From SZUA-309 sp965233675 (GTDB lineage Bacteria; Pseudomonadota; Gammaproteobacteria; Pseudomonadales; Azotimanducaceae), in assembly GCA_965233675.1 (NCBI GenBank), contig OZ247498.1, positions 4,154,001 to 4,218,000 of the forward strand: a stretch of DNA of 64,000 bases. Direction: 5' to 3'. The translations under genes were made by a program, and so were the position numbers. Under the pieces are notes generated by a model that saw only the letters and a list, made by a program, of their open reading frames with translations, made no database searches and had not been told where the DNA came from. Below are positions 42,633 through 52,379 of the stretch, piece after piece; the stretch's first letter is position 1; each line of letters opens with the position of its first letter.

Positions 42633-44120
42633 ATGACCGACAGTAGCAACGGCCTGAGCCGCCGTGCATTTACCACGGCGGCGGCAGTGGCCGGTTCCGG
42701 CGTCCTGTTGCCCGGGCTGGGGGCTGCGAGCGCGTCTCCAGCAGAGGCACCCGGGCCCCTGGCTTTTCAAAGTGCGGTGGAACTCGCGGCGCTGCTGCGC
42801 AGCAAGGGGGTGAGTTCCGTGGAACTCACCCGTTACTTCATCGACCGGATAGAACGCTATGACGAGGCGCTGAATGCCATCCCGGTACGGGACTTCGACG
42901 CTGCCCTGGCGGCGGCAGAGGCGGCGGATGCAGCGCTCGCCCGAGGCGAGTCCCTCGGCCCGCTGCACGGTTTGCCCATGACCATCAAGGAGTCCTACGA
43001 CATTGCCGGACTCCCCACCACCTGGGGTAACCCTGCCTGGAAAGACAATGTGGCAGAGCGGGACTCCGCCACGGTCATCCGCCTGAAACAGGCAGGCGCG
43101 CACTTCATGGGCAAAACCAACGTACCGTTCATGCTCGGCGACTTCCAGAGCTTCAACGACATCTACGGCACCACGAACAATCCCTGGGATCTGGAACGCG
43201 GTCCCGGCGGCTCTTCCGGCGGCAGCGCCACTGCTCTGGCGGCCGGACTCACGGGCCTGGATGCGGGCTCGGACATCGGCGGTTCCATCCGCAACCCGGC
43301 GCACTTCTGCGGCGTCTACGGACACAAGCCGACCTGGGGCATCGTGCCGTCCCAGGGCCACGCGCCGCCCGGAGCGGTTGCGGTGCCGGATCTGGCCGTG
43401 GTCGGTCCCATGGGGCGCAGCGCGGAGGACCTTCAGCTTGCCATGCAGATCGTCTCCGGCGCCGATCGATTGAATGCGCCGGGCTGGCGTCTCGAGTTGC
43501 CGCCGGCACGGATGAAGCAGCTGGGGGATCTGCGGGTAGCCCTGCTGCCGGATCATGGCGCAGCCCCCGTGGACCGGGAGGTGGCCGATCGGGTTCATCA
43601 GATCGGTCAGGTGGTGGCCGCGGCCGGCGGCAAGGTGTCGGATACCGCCCGGCCCGGCTTCGTCACTGGCGAAGGACACGACACCTACAGCCGGTTGCTG
43701 CTCTCGGTCACCGGCACCACGCCAGAGGACAACATAGACCATCAGACCTGGATGGGGCTCGATAACGTGCGCACCTACTATCGCCTGGGTTGGCAGAGTT
43801 TCTTCGAGGAATGGGATGTGCTGATCTGTCCGGTGACGGCGACCCCGGCGTTCAAACACGATCATGGGCAACTGGGTACCCGGACCCTGGAAGTGAACGG
43901 TGAAACGGTTCCCTACTTTCAGCAATTGTTCTGGGCGGGCATCGCCACGGTCTCCTATCTGCCGAGTACCGTCTTTCCCACGGGGCTCTCCAAAGACGGC
44001 CTGCCCATTGGTCTGCAGGTGATCGGCGCGGAGTTCGATGACAACACCACCATGGAATTCGCCCGGCTGATGGCGCAGGAGATCGGCGGTTTTCAGGCCC
44101 CAACGGGCTATTCGGCGTGA
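42633..44120 (+). CDS. Tat-exported amidase (amidase signature family)
   Basis: Protein of 495 residues. A twin-arginine signal (SRRAFTTAA) is followed by an amidase-signature enzyme with the Ser-cisSer-Lys triad: Lys in GLPMTIKESYDIAG, Ser in GPGGSSGGSATA and nucleophile Ser in GSDIGGSIRNPA. RBS GGGAGAGAG. It should act in the periplasm on amide substrates that cannot be named. It overlaps the following GFA gene by four bases (GTGA), so the two are coupled. Confidence 0.9.
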   Translation: MTDSSNGLSRRAFTTAAAVAGSGVLLPGLGAASASPAEAPGPLAFQSAVELAALLRSKGVSSVELTRYFIDRIERYDEALNAIPVRDFDAALAAAEAADAALARGESLGPLHGLPMTIKESYDIAGLPTTWGNPAWKDNVAERDSATVIRLKQAGAHFMGKTNVPFMLGDFQSFNDIYGTTNNPWDLERGPGGSSGGSATALAAGLTGLDAGSDIGGSIRNPAHFCGVYGHKPTWGIVPSQGHAPPGAVAVPDLAVVGPMGRSAEDLQLAMQIVSGADRLNAPGWRLELPPARMKQLGDLRVALLPDHGAAPVDREVADRVHQIGQVVAAAGGKVSDTARPGFVTGEGHDTYSRLLLSVTGTTPEDNIDHQTWMGLDNVRTYYRLGWQSFFEEWDVLICPVTATPAFKHDHGQLGTRTLEVNGETVPYFQQLFWAGIATVSYLPSTVFPTGLSKDGLPIGLQVIGAEFDDNTTMEFARLMAQEIGGFQAPTGYSA

Positions 44121-44479
44121 TTGAGGGCGCCTGCCACTGCGGTGCGGTGAGCTTCAGGCTCAGCGAACACCGCGACTTCCTGACCGACTGCAACTGTTCA
44201 ATCTGCCGCCGCTACGGCGCGCTCTGGCTGCACTGCAACCGGCAGGATATCGAGTTGGATGATCCTGAAGGCGCGACCCGCAGATACGAGTGGGGCGAAA
44301 AGATGCTGGGCTTCCACAGCTGCAATACCTGCGGTTGCATCACGCACTGGTCCAGCAGCCAGAAGGAATTCCCGGATAACATGGCTGTCAACGCCCGGTT
44401 GGCGGAGCCGGAAGGTCTTGTCGGTCTCCGCGTTCGCCCATTCGACGGCGCGGATACCTGGCAATACCTGGACGAATAG
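44117..44479 (+). CDS. GFA-family zinc protein
   Basis: Protein of 120 residues with the paired zinc motifs CHCGAV, CNCSICRRYGA and CNTCGC of the GFA family (glutathione-dependent formaldehyde-activating enzyme / centromere V-like). The formaldehyde reaction has not been shown for most members. GTG start overlapping the amidase stop. The TAG stop (44477-44479) is followed in the same frame by an open MFS-like coding stretch. Confidence 0.85.
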   Translation: MIEGACHCGAVSFRLSEHRDFLTDCNCSICRRYGALWLHCNRQDIELDDPEGATRRYEWGEKMLGFHSCNTCGCITHWSSSQKEFPDNMAVNARLAEPEGLVGLRVRPFDGADTWQYLDE

Positions 44480-44488
44480 GGCGGGCGC

Positions 44489-45811
44489 ATCAGAGCTTTT
44501 CTGGAAGCGCTGAAATTCCGGGAGTTCCGACTCTTCTGGCTGGCCTCCGCCGTCTCCCTGACGGGTGATCAGCTTACCTTTATCGCGCTGCCCTGGCTGG
44601 TTCTGAAGCTGACGGGCGATGCCTTTGCCATGGGCGCCGTACTCGCGATTGCGGCGATTCCCCGGGCGGTCTTCATGCTGCTCGGTGGCGTGGTGGTGGA
44701 TCGTTTCTCGCCGAGAGTGGTGATGATCGTCTCGAACGGGGTACGCATGCTGCTGGTTGCCGTCCTCGCGCTGACCACCTGGCAGGACAGCATCAGCATG
44801 ACGCTGGTCTATACGGTGGCCGTGCTGTTCGGCCTGGCCGATGCGTTCATGTTTCCCGCCGCCAGTGCCTATCCGCCCCGGCTGCTGCCCCCGGAACACC
44901 TGGCGGCGGGCAACAGTCTGTTTCAGGGTACGGCGCAGATCACCCTGGTGCTGGGGCCTTTGCTGGCGGGTGGTCTGATCGTGCTGTTCGGCGCTGAGGC
45001 TGGCGCCGCCGGGCCGACGCCAACCGCCGATGGCGCGGGCATTCAGGATGCCACTGGCCTCGCCCTGGTATTCACCATCGATGCACTGTCTTTTGTGGTG
45101 CCGCTGCTGATTCTGATGGCCATCCGTGACCGCTTCCCGCCGGCGGTGGCGGTCACCACCCGGGTCTGGTCCACTCTCATGGAGGGGCTGCGTTACACCT
45201 GGAACGATCTGCCTCTGCGCACGTTCGTGATCATGATCGCCTTCCTCGGCCTGTTCTTCCGAGGCCCGTTCATGGTTGGAATTCCCGCCTTCGCGGATGC
45301 CCATCTGCCGGAGGGGGCGGCGGGATTCGGCATTCTGATGTCGGCGCTGGGCGTCGGCTCCATCATCGGCACGATCCTGGCGGGCACCACCACACATCCG
45401 CCGCCATCCAGACTCGGGCTCATTCTGTTGCTGGATTTTTTCGGCTTCGGCTGCCTGTTCCTCGTCATGGTCCAGCTACCCGATACCTGGATCATCGCCT
45501 GTGTGGTGCTGGTGGCGGCGGTGGTCGACGGGTACGTGATCATTCTGATCACAACCTGGATTCAGCGGCAGGTGGCCAAGGAGAAACTGGGCCGGGTGAT
45601 GAGCGTGATCATGCTGGCATCTCAGGGCCTGTTCCCCGTGTCTGCTGCGGTGGCGGGTGCCATGGCCGGCAGGACGATCACCGGCATGCTGACCATGGCC
45701 GGCTGGGTGATGATCGTCATCACTCTGTCCGGCCTGCTGTTGCCTGGCGTCCGGAACATGGGCTACGGAAATCCGCAGCGCCGGACCAACGCCAAATACC
45801 ACGGCCACTAA
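44489..45811 (+). CDS. MFS transporter with non-standard start
   Basis: Protein of about 440 residues with roughly 12 membrane segments. It has the opening FREFRLFWLASAVSLTGDQ and ALPWLVLKLTGDAFAMG typical of the MFS group that includes macrolide-efflux-like transporters. That opening starts directly after the GFA-gene TAG. No ATG, GTG or TTG exists in frame before 44630, which lies after helix 1. I place the start at ATC 44489; CTG 44501 is an alternative. Either the start is a rare codon, or a mutation removed the start, or the stop is read through. Confidence 0.7.
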   Translation: MRAFLEALKFREFRLFWLASAVSLTGDQLTFIALPWLVLKLTGDAFAMGAVLAIAAIPRAVFMLLGGVVVDRFSPRVVMIVSNGVRMLLVAVLALTTWQDSISMTLVYTVAVLFGLADAFMFPAASAYPPRLLPPEHLAAGNSLFQGTAQITLVLGPLLAGGLIVLFGAEAGAAGPTPTADGAGIQDATGLALVFTIDALSFVVPLLILMAIRDRFPPAVAVTTRVWSTLMEGLRYTWNDLPLRTFVIMIAFLGLFFRGPFMVGIPAFADAHLPEGAAGFGILMSALGVGSIIGTILAGTTTHPPPSRLGLILLLDFFGFGCLFLVMVQLPDTWIIACVVLVAAVVDGYVIILITTWIQRQVAKEKLGRVMSVIMLASQGLFPVSAAVAGAMAGRTITGMLTMAGWVMIVITLSGLLLPGVRNMGYGNPQRRTNAKYHGH

Positions 45812-45912
45812 CACGCTGGATCTAACGCATCGCGCGCAATCTGTGCACATCCAATCGAAACCAACGGGTCGAGAGCGGAACAATCAAACAGATCGCTCGA
45901 AGGAGATGCGAC

Positions 45913-47811
45913 ATGAATATGCAGACGGATGCGTCGAACGCAGTAGACAATGGTGTGAACGTGGAGGCGCTGCTCGGAGCCCGGGAAGCGCTGACAGAGG
46001 CGCCTCAGGCGGCACAGTTCCGCTGGAAGGCCACCTCGAAGTGGATGCGGGGAACCCATACCCGGTCAGCCTGCAAAGGCTTCTTCGGTCTGGGGGAAGC
46101 GCAGAGCCACAAGAGAGAATTCACGTTCGATACGGATCATCCGGAAGTTTTTGCTTCCGAAGACAACGGTGCGACCCCGACGGAGATGGTTCTGGTGGGG
46201 CTGGCCGGGTGTCTCACGGCGGGGATTGCCACGGTTGCCGAGCATCGCGGCATTCAGCTGAATACCGTCACCGCCAGTATCGAAGGCAGCATGGATCTGG
46301 CCGGCATCCTCGGCATCGACGGTGATGTTCGAACTGGTTTCGATGACGTGCAGGTGACGTTCGAAGTGGATGCGGATGCCTCGACGGAAGACATCGAAGC
46401 GCTGGTGGCGCAGTCGCAGAAGCGGTCGGCGGTCTACGACATCATCACCAATCCGACCAACGTGTCGGTCAACGTCCGCCCGGTAAACGGTGAAGTGATG
46501 AACGGGCAATCTGTGAACGGCGCCTCTGCGCCAGGCAGCACGGCCGAACGGGGTCGACGCGTGTCGGTGGTCATCGTCGGTGCGGGTCACGCGGGGCTCG
46601 CCATGAGCCACTGCCTGACCGGGCGGTCCATCGATCACGTGGTGCTCGAGCGGGGTGAAGCGGCAAGCAGCTGGCGGCACGAGCGCTGGGATTCTCTGAA
46701 GCTGCTCACCCCGAACTGGCTGACGCGCCTGCCGGGTTGCCCTTACCGCGGCTCCGATCCGGACGGTTTCATGTCCGCCTCGGCAGTCGCAGCATTCGTT
46801 GCCTCCTATGCGGAACTGATTTCCGCGCCTGTGCAGACCGGCACGACGGTGACCGGCGTTCAGCCTCTCGAACCCGGTTATCTGGTGCAGACGGATCAGG
46901 GGCTCTGGCAGGCGAAATGTGTGGTGCTGGCGGGCGGTGCCTTCCAGATCCCCAATCTGCCGGCGGCCGCCTCGGCCGTTCCGGAGGGCATACGGCAGTT
47001 CACAGCGAAAGATTATCGTAATCCGGCGCAATTGCAGGCGGGTGGGGCGCTCGTGGTCGGTGCATCGGCCACCGGACTGCAGCTGGCAGAAGAAATACAT
47101 GCCAGCGGCCGGCCTGTGACCCTGTCGGTGGGCGAGCACGTGCGCATGCCGCGCACCTATCGCGGCCTCGATATTCAGTACTGGTTGAACAGCACGGGCT
47201 TGCTCGACGAGAACTGGCGTGAGGTGGATGACATCGTACGGGCCCGGCGGGTGCCGTCTCCTCAGCTGGTGGGTACATCGGAGCGGCGAACCCTGGATCT
47301 CAACGTGCTCACGGATCAGGGTATATCTCTGGTGGGAAGGTTTTCCGGTATCAATGGCACCAGAGCGCTCTTTTCCGGTGGCTTGAGAAACCACTGCGCC
47401 ATGGCGGACCTGAAGCAGAACAGGCTGCTCGGCACGATCGACGAACATGCCCGGACAGCGGGTCTGACCCTGGCGATCGGAGCCCGGACGGCGTACGAGC
47501 CGACCCGAGTGCCGGATTCGCCCAGGCTGCAGATCGATCTGGCGGCCGGCGAAATCAGAAACATCGTCTGGGCCACTGGCCTGCGACCTGACTACAGCTG
47601 GCTGAACGTGCCTGTATTCGACCCTCGTGGCCGTTTGCGGCATGACGGTGGTGTGATCGCCGCACCCGGCCTGTACACAATGGGCCTGAACTTCATGCGC
47701 CGGCGTAAGTCGAGCTTCATCCACGGAGCGGCGGATGATGCCCGGGAACTCGCCGGTCATCTGGCCGCTTATCTTGCCGGAACGCGGATGCCGCTGGCCG
47801 AAGCGGTGTAA
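45913..47811 (+). CDS. OsmC-flavin monooxygenase fusion
   Basis: Protein of 632 residues. Residues about 30-195 are an OsmC-like domain (GATPTEMVLVGLAGCLTAGI, then VTASIEGSMD). A Gly/Asn/Ser linker follows. Residues about 216-630 are a flavin-containing monooxygenase/NAD(P)-flavin oxidoreductase with FAD motif VVIVGAGHAGLA and NADPH motif LVVGASATGLQ near 378. RBS AAGGAG. OsmC proteins reduce peroxides with thiols, so the fusion couples thiol chemistry with flavin-based oxidation. No known example of this arrangement came to mind. Confidence 0.85.
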   Translation: MNMQTDASNAVDNGVNVEALLGAREALTEAPQAAQFRWKATSKWMRGTHTRSACKGFFGLGEAQSHKREFTFDTDHPEVFASEDNGATPTEMVLVGLAGCLTAGIATVAEHRGIQLNTVTASIEGSMDLAGILGIDGDVRTGFDDVQVTFEVDADASTEDIEALVAQSQKRSAVYDIITNPTNVSVNVRPVNGEVMNGQSVNGASAPGSTAERGRRVSVVIVGAGHAGLAMSHCLTGRSIDHVVLERGEAASSWRHERWDSLKLLTPNWLTRLPGCPYRGSDPDGFMSASAVAAFVASYAELISAPVQTGTTVTGVQPLEPGYLVQTDQGLWQAKCVVLAGGAFQIPNLPAAASAVPEGIRQFTAKDYRNPAQLQAGGALVVGASATGLQLAEEIHASGRPVTLSVGEHVRMPRTYRGLDIQYWLNSTGLLDENWREVDDIVRARRVPSPQLVGTSERRTLDLNVLTDQGISLVGRFSGINGTRALFSGGLRNHCAMADLKQNRLLGTIDEHARTAGLTLAIGARTAYEPTRVPDSPRLQIDLAAGEIRNIVWATGLRPDYSWLNVPVFDPRGRLRHDGGVIAAPGLYTMGLNFMRRRKSSFIHGAADDARELAGHLAAYLAGTRMPLAEAV

Positions 47812-47824
47812 GCGTGCCCGAACA

Positions 47825-47875
47825 GCGCCCGCCTGACATCAGTCAGGCGGCGTCTGGCACCAGCCAGACGGGCGC
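47825..47875. repeat. Twin hairpins in a three-way junction
   Basis: Two 20-base hairpins, CGCCTGACATCAGTCAGGCG (47830-47849) and CGTCTGGCACCAGCCAGACG (47851-47870), lie one base apart and are enclosed by an outer GCGCC (47825-47829)/GGCGC (47871-47875) stem. The two hairpins differ at five bases, and four of these are compensatory pairs. They lie between the OsmC-FMO stop and the carboxylesterase start. They could act as a terminator-like or RNA-structural element. Confidence 0.65.
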
Positions 47876-47914
47876 GCTACTCTTGATGGTCGAGCAGGGA
47901 TTTCGGGAGGATCC

Positions 47915-49389
47915 GTGACGATCGTTGAAACCACCAGCGGCCCCATCGAAGGCCGGGAAAAGAATGGAACGCTGCTGTTTGCCGGGGTTCCGTATGCGGC
48001 ACCACCCATCGGCGAAGCACGGTTCAAGGCGGCGCGGCCTGTCGAGCCCTGGCAGGAGGTTCGAAGTGCTAAACGGTTCGGTCCCGCGGCCCCACAGGTG
48101 CCAACGGGTGGGCTCACTTCCAGCGGCGGCGTGCGTTGGGACGAGGATTGTCTGACGCTCAACATCGCCACCCCTGCTGCCGATAATAAGAAACGCCCGG
48201 TGCTTTTCTGGATTCATGGCGGTGCCTATCGAACCGGCCAGGGCGCGATACCCTGGTACGCGGGCGGTAAGTTTGCCAGTCAGGGCGATATCGTCACTGT
48301 CAGTATCAACTACCGGCTCGGCGTTCTGGGATTTCTCGATCTCTCACACCTGGGCGACGACTACGCCACCTCCGGGGTGAATGGTCTGCTTGATCAGATC
48401 ACCGCCCTGGGCTGGGTGCAGGAAAACATCGAGCGCTTCGGCGGTGATCCACAGAAAGTCACCATCGCCGGTGAGTCCGCGGGTGGTTTTGCCGTTTCCA
48501 CGTTGCTGGCGAGCCCGGAAGCAGCGGGCTGTTCAGAAGCGCAATTCCTCAAAGCGGCGGAGCACAGCATACGTTGCCCAAAGCCGCCGGTGAGATCTGC
48601 GCGGAAAAATTCATGAGCGCAACAGGCGCACGCACGGCGGATGCGCTGATCGGTCTCTCTGTTGAATCCGTGCTCGAGGCGCAGAACGCCGTGTCTGCTG
48701 AAATCGGCGAGGATCTGGGTGAACTCAGAACCTTCGGGGTGCCGGTGTCGGCTTTCTATCCGGTGGAAGGAAACCGGGTGATTCCGCAACCGCCCCTCGA
48801 CGCCATCCGCGCAGGCGCCGGCTGCGATATTGCGGTCATGACAGGCAGCAACCGGGATGAGACCACGCTCTGGGGTTACGGAGAGGTGAACGAAGAAAAA
48901 CTCGAACACTTCGCACAGGAGTACGGCGCGGATCCTGCGCTGGCCGTTTATCGACAGACGCGGCCGGAGGCAACGCCGGAGGAGCTGCTGATCGCGATCA
49001 CCACGGATCACATGTTCCGGATTCCGGCGATCAGGCTGCTGGAGGCCAGACTTGGGGCGGATCCGTCCAGCCGCAACTGGCTGTATCGCTTCGACTGGAA
49101 ATCCCGGGCTTTCGAAGGCCGTCTGGGTGCAACGCATGCTCTGGAGATTCCGTTTGCCTTCGACAATCTGGACAAGGCTGGCGTCGATGTGTTTATCGGT
49201 CCCGGTGAATCACCACAGCATCTGGCGGACGTGATGCACAAAGCCTGGACCGGATTCATTCGTGATCAGGACCCGGGCTGGGGTGCCTTTGATACCGAAC
49301 AGCGGCTTACCATGCGTTTTGACGAGGCGTCTGGCGTGGTGGCGGATCCCGACGCGGAAGAACGACTTGCCTGGGAAGGTCTACGTTGA
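47915..49389 (+). pseudogene. Carboxylesterase family, frameshifted
   Basis: Two adjacent frames together encode one type B carboxylesterase of about 490 residues. Frame 1 (47915-about 48528) holds the N-terminal region, oxyanion IHGGAY and the nucleophile GESAGG. Frame 2 (from about 48529) continues LFRSAIPQSGGAQHTLPKAA, the usual next block, and holds the catalytic His in GATHALEIPFAF. The shift falls at GCAGCGGGCTG (48521-48531), where one base seems missing. In frame 1 translation stops at 48616. Either the gene is dead, or it is a sequencing error, or a programmed shift occurs. Confidence 0.8.
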
Positions 49390-49418
49390 TCAAATTGTTT
49401 CAGACAGAGGAAAGCGCC

Positions 49419-50300
49419 ATGCCAGCACTCGAGATGTTGCCGATAACAACGCCTGCCGAAGATATCGTCAGTATCATACGCCGGGACGGGGCGATGATTC
49501 TCACTGATGCGATCTCTGCCGCTGACCTCGACGTGCTCAATGGAGAGTTGAGTCCGTACATGGAGGCAACGCCGACCGGACGGGACGACTTTACCGGTCG
49601 CGCCACCACCCGGACCGGTGCGCTGGTGGCACGCTCGCCGAAAACGCGGGAACTGATCATGAACGAGGCGGTGCTGGGCGCTGTGGGCAAGTTTCTCGAA
49701 CCCTACTGCCACCGGTTTCAACTGCACCTCACTCAGATCATCCGGTTGAAGCCGGGTCAGGGAAAGCAGACGATTCACCGGGATCGCTGGGCCTGGGGCA
49801 AATACATCCAGGATGTGGAGCCGCAGCTCAACACGATCTGGGCACTCACGGATTTCACCGAGGAGAATGGTGCGACTCAGGTGGTGCCGGGCAGCGTGGA
49901 CTGGCCGGATGATCGGCAGCCTGCCCCCGGGGAGATCTGCCAGGCGGTGATGCCGGCGGGGTCGCTGCTGATCTATTCAGGGTCGGTTTTTCACGGTGGT
50001 GGAGAAAACCGCTCCCAGCAGGATCGGGTAGGGCTCAATCTCACCTATTCGCTCGGCTGGCTGCGACAGGAAGAAAATCAGTTTCTGTCCTGTCCGCCGG
50101 AAATCGCCCGGGAACTGGAACCCGGGTTACAGGATCTGCTCGGTTACACACAGGGCAGTTATGCACTCGGCTACTACACGCCGCCCCTGCCGCCGGGCGA
50201 AGGTCCTGAAATCGTCGGGCCGGAACATGCGGTGGGCCGCAAGGCGGGTCAGTTGGGCGAAGCGGATGCCGAACTGTTCGAAGCGGTGCAGAACAGCTGA
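49419..50300 (+). CDS. Phytanoyl-CoA dioxygenase (PhyH) family protein
   Basis: Protein of 293 residues with an Fe(II)/2-oxoglutarate dioxygenase fold. The iron-binding HxD is in QTIHRDRWAW and the distal His in GSVFHGGGENRS, with the PhyH-type QVVPGS segment between. ATG 49419 has GAGGAA eight bases upstream. An earlier TTG at 49386 overlaps the preceding gene's stop. The substrate is a hydrophobic or small molecule, not determined. Confidence 0.87.
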   Translation: MPALEMLPITTPAEDIVSIIRRDGAMILTDAISAADLDVLNGELSPYMEATPTGRDDFTGRATTRTGALVARSPKTRELIMNEAVLGAVGKFLEPYCHRFQLHLTQIIRLKPGQGKQTIHRDRWAWGKYIQDVEPQLNTIWALTDFTEENGATQVVPGSVDWPDDRQPAPGEICQAVMPAGSLLIYSGSVFHGGGENRSQQDRVGLNLTYSLGWLRQEENQFLSCPPEIARELEPGLQDLLGYTQGSYALGYYTPPLPPGEGPEIVGPEHAVGRKAGQLGEADAELFEAVQNS

Positions 50301-50336
50301 ACCAGCACGGCGTCAGTCTGTCGAGTTGTCTGTGAA

Positions 50337-52334
50337 CTAGTCCGGCAGGCCGGCCCGGCGAAGCGCGTCGGCGAACAGCGCATTGTGTTGTGCTTCCTTG
50401 AACGGAAAGCTCTGCTGGTAGTGGGCAATGCGATAACCCGGGTTGCGCGCCAGTGCCTGCTGGATATATCGGGCGCCTTCCTGCTCCCGGTCGCACAGCG
50501 AGAGGCAGGCAGCGGCGATGGCGAAGATGTGGAAGTGGGCGTTGGGTTCCTGAGTGGCACGCACGGCCCACTCGGCCGCCTCCTGGTATTTTCCCTGTAC
50601 AGCCATGGACAGACCTCGACAGGAGGTCATGGCGAACAGCATCGGATCGAAAGGTGAGAGCCGATTCGCCAGGTCGAGATCCGGCAGGGCGTGTTCGGTT
50701 CGGTTCGCGTGCATGCTGATGAAACCCCGAGCGTAGTGGCCCTGGGCATAGTTGGGGTTGGCGATCAGCGACCGATCCAGTGCCTCCAGCGCCCGATCGT
50801 GTTCCCGATTCAGGAGACGGGCCCTGCCGAGAGCCCAGTGCCCCATGGCGTCCCGTCCGTCGAAGCTGACCGCCTGTTCGGCGGTGCGCAAGGCCAGGCC
50901 GATCTCCGCGGGTACGTCGTCCGTGGCATTGAGAAAGGCTCGGGAGAAGTGATTGAAGGACAGCCCCGCATAGGCACGCGCAAACTGAGGATCCTGCACG
51001 AGCGCGCGTTGAAACAGCCCGTTGGCCAGGGTGTTGTCATCTGCGGTGAACCGGTAGCTGTGCCACATGGCACGGTGGTAACACTCCCAGGCATCCAGGC
51101 TTTCGGTAGGGAGCAGTCTTGCGCGCTCCATCTCTGCCTGGTCGATCTGCGGTTCCAGGGCGGAAACGATCTGATTGGCCAGGTCGTCCTGGACCTCGAA
51201 CAGATCTCCGACAGGTCGATCCGTCCGGTCGGACCAGAGTTCGGCACCGCGTTCTGCCTCGATCAGGTTCACGATGACCCGAATCCGGTTCTCCGTTCGT
51301 TGCGTCGTGCCGTGCACCAGATAGCGCACGCCGAGTTTGCGGCCGATTTCACGCGCGTCCTGCTCAGTCAGGGAAAAACGGGCGGCCGATGCGCGGGCAA
51401 TCACGAACAGGCTCTTCAACTGGGCAAGCCGGGCGTTCAGGTCCACGGCGATGCCCTGGGCCAGCACCCCGCCGCTGCTGTGATCGCCGAGATCTTCGAA
51501 CGGCAATACGGCCACTGACGGCCGACTGGGTAGTGGTCGATGGTCTGCCGGATCGATCAGCTGCGTGGGCGGCAGCACCAGCGGGATACGGGTCTCTGGA
51601 CCGGACGGAGCGCCGCCGGCTCTGGAAGCAGTATTATTTTCGGAGATCGCACGCCAGGCGTTCAGCAGATCGGCGTCCGGCAGACCCGCATCTTTCAGGC
51701 GCTTTCGCATCCGCTCGAGCGTGGCCTGAGCTTCCTGCTGACCATGCAGCCGCAGGAGCAGACACAGCAACTGGATGTTGGCGCCGCTGTCGAGCGGGTC
51801 CAGTGTCACCCGCTCCCGGGCATAGTCGAGCGCCATGGCGTCGGACGCTGAATCCCTGGCTTCAATCAGACGTTCGGTCAGGACTGCGAGCAGTTGCTGG
51901 TGCAGCCGGTTGATGGCTTCCCGCTGTGCTTCCAGCCAGATCTCGAACTCTGAAGTGGCGCCGGTGTCCAGTTCAGCCAGCGGACCCCGTTCGAACCGGT
52001 TCTCGTATTCAATGAGTGTGTCGATATCCGTCTGCCCGGGTGCGTCGAGCAGCGCGCGGACGATGCCGATGTCCGTCTGCGCCTGAGACCAGTTGATGCT
52101 GATGGATTCACGGTCAGTGCTCAGCAGCTCGGCGCCGTCGTCCGCCACCACATCCCGGAGCTTGGTCAGGCTCCAGCGCAGGCCGGCACGGGGATCGGCC
52201 GTTTCCGGCCAGATCCATTCACACAATGCGGCCCGGGTATGGGATTTCGGTTCGAGTGCCAGCAGCGCCAGCAGCGCGCGTGTCTTACGGGATTTGGGTA
52301 GCGCCCGTTGCTCGCCGTCCACCTCAACGGTCAT
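50337..52334 (-). CDS. BTAD/winged-helix regulator with TPR domain
   Basis: Protein of about 665 residues. The N-terminal OmpR-like winged helix (RKTRALLALLALEP, then CEWIWPETADPRAGLRWSLT) is followed by a BTAD helical domain (about 90-225). A TolB-like segment (SVAVLPFEDLGDHSSGGVLA) and C-terminal TPR repeats complete it. The usual first beta strand of the domain is encoded just upstream as I-K-I-K-L-L-G-S, but without an ATG, GTG or TTG; an ATT lies at the right place. The gene is 45 bases downstream of the beta-lactamase gene. Confidence 0.82.
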   Translation of the reverse strand: MTVEVDGEQRALPKSRKTRALLALLALEPKSHTRAALCEWIWPETADPRAGLRWSLTKLRDVVADDGAELLSTDRESISINWSQAQTDIGIVRALLDAPGQTDIDTLIEYENRFERGPLAELDTGATSEFEIWLEAQREAINRLHQQLLAVLTERLIEARDSASDAMALDYARERVTLDPLDSGANIQLLCLLLRLHGQQEAQATLERMRKRLKDAGLPDADLLNAWRAISENNTASRAGGAPSGPETRIPLVLPPTQLIDPADHRPLPSRPSVAVLPFEDLGDHSSGGVLAQGIAVDLNARLAQLKSLFVIARASAARFSLTEQDAREIGRKLGVRYLVHGTTQRTENRIRVIVNLIEAERGAELWSDRTDRPVGDLFEVQDDLANQIVSALEPQIDQAEMERARLLPTESLDAWECYHRAMWHSYRFTADDNTLANGLFQRALVQDPQFARAYAGLSFNHFSRAFLNATDDVPAEIGLALRTAEQAVSFDGRDAMGHWALGRARLLNREHDRALEALDRSLIANPNYAQGHYARGFISMHANRTEHALPDLDLANRLSPFDPMLFAMTSCRGLSMAVQGKYQEAAEWAVRATQEPNAHFHIFAIAAACLSLCDREQEGARYIQQALARNPGYRIAHYQQSFPFKEAQHNALFADALRRAGLPD

Positions 52335-52379
52335 GGATCCGAGCAGCTTTATCTTAATCGCGGCGGCCGATGCCTGATC

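Noticed and set aside
42462..43925. Upstream extension of the cysteine synthase-glutaredoxin frame by nearly 490 codons
   Set aside because: The extension overlaps the amidase gene on the other strand and has no family features; the ATG at 42461 has a good ribosome-binding site and gives a normal enzyme N-terminus.
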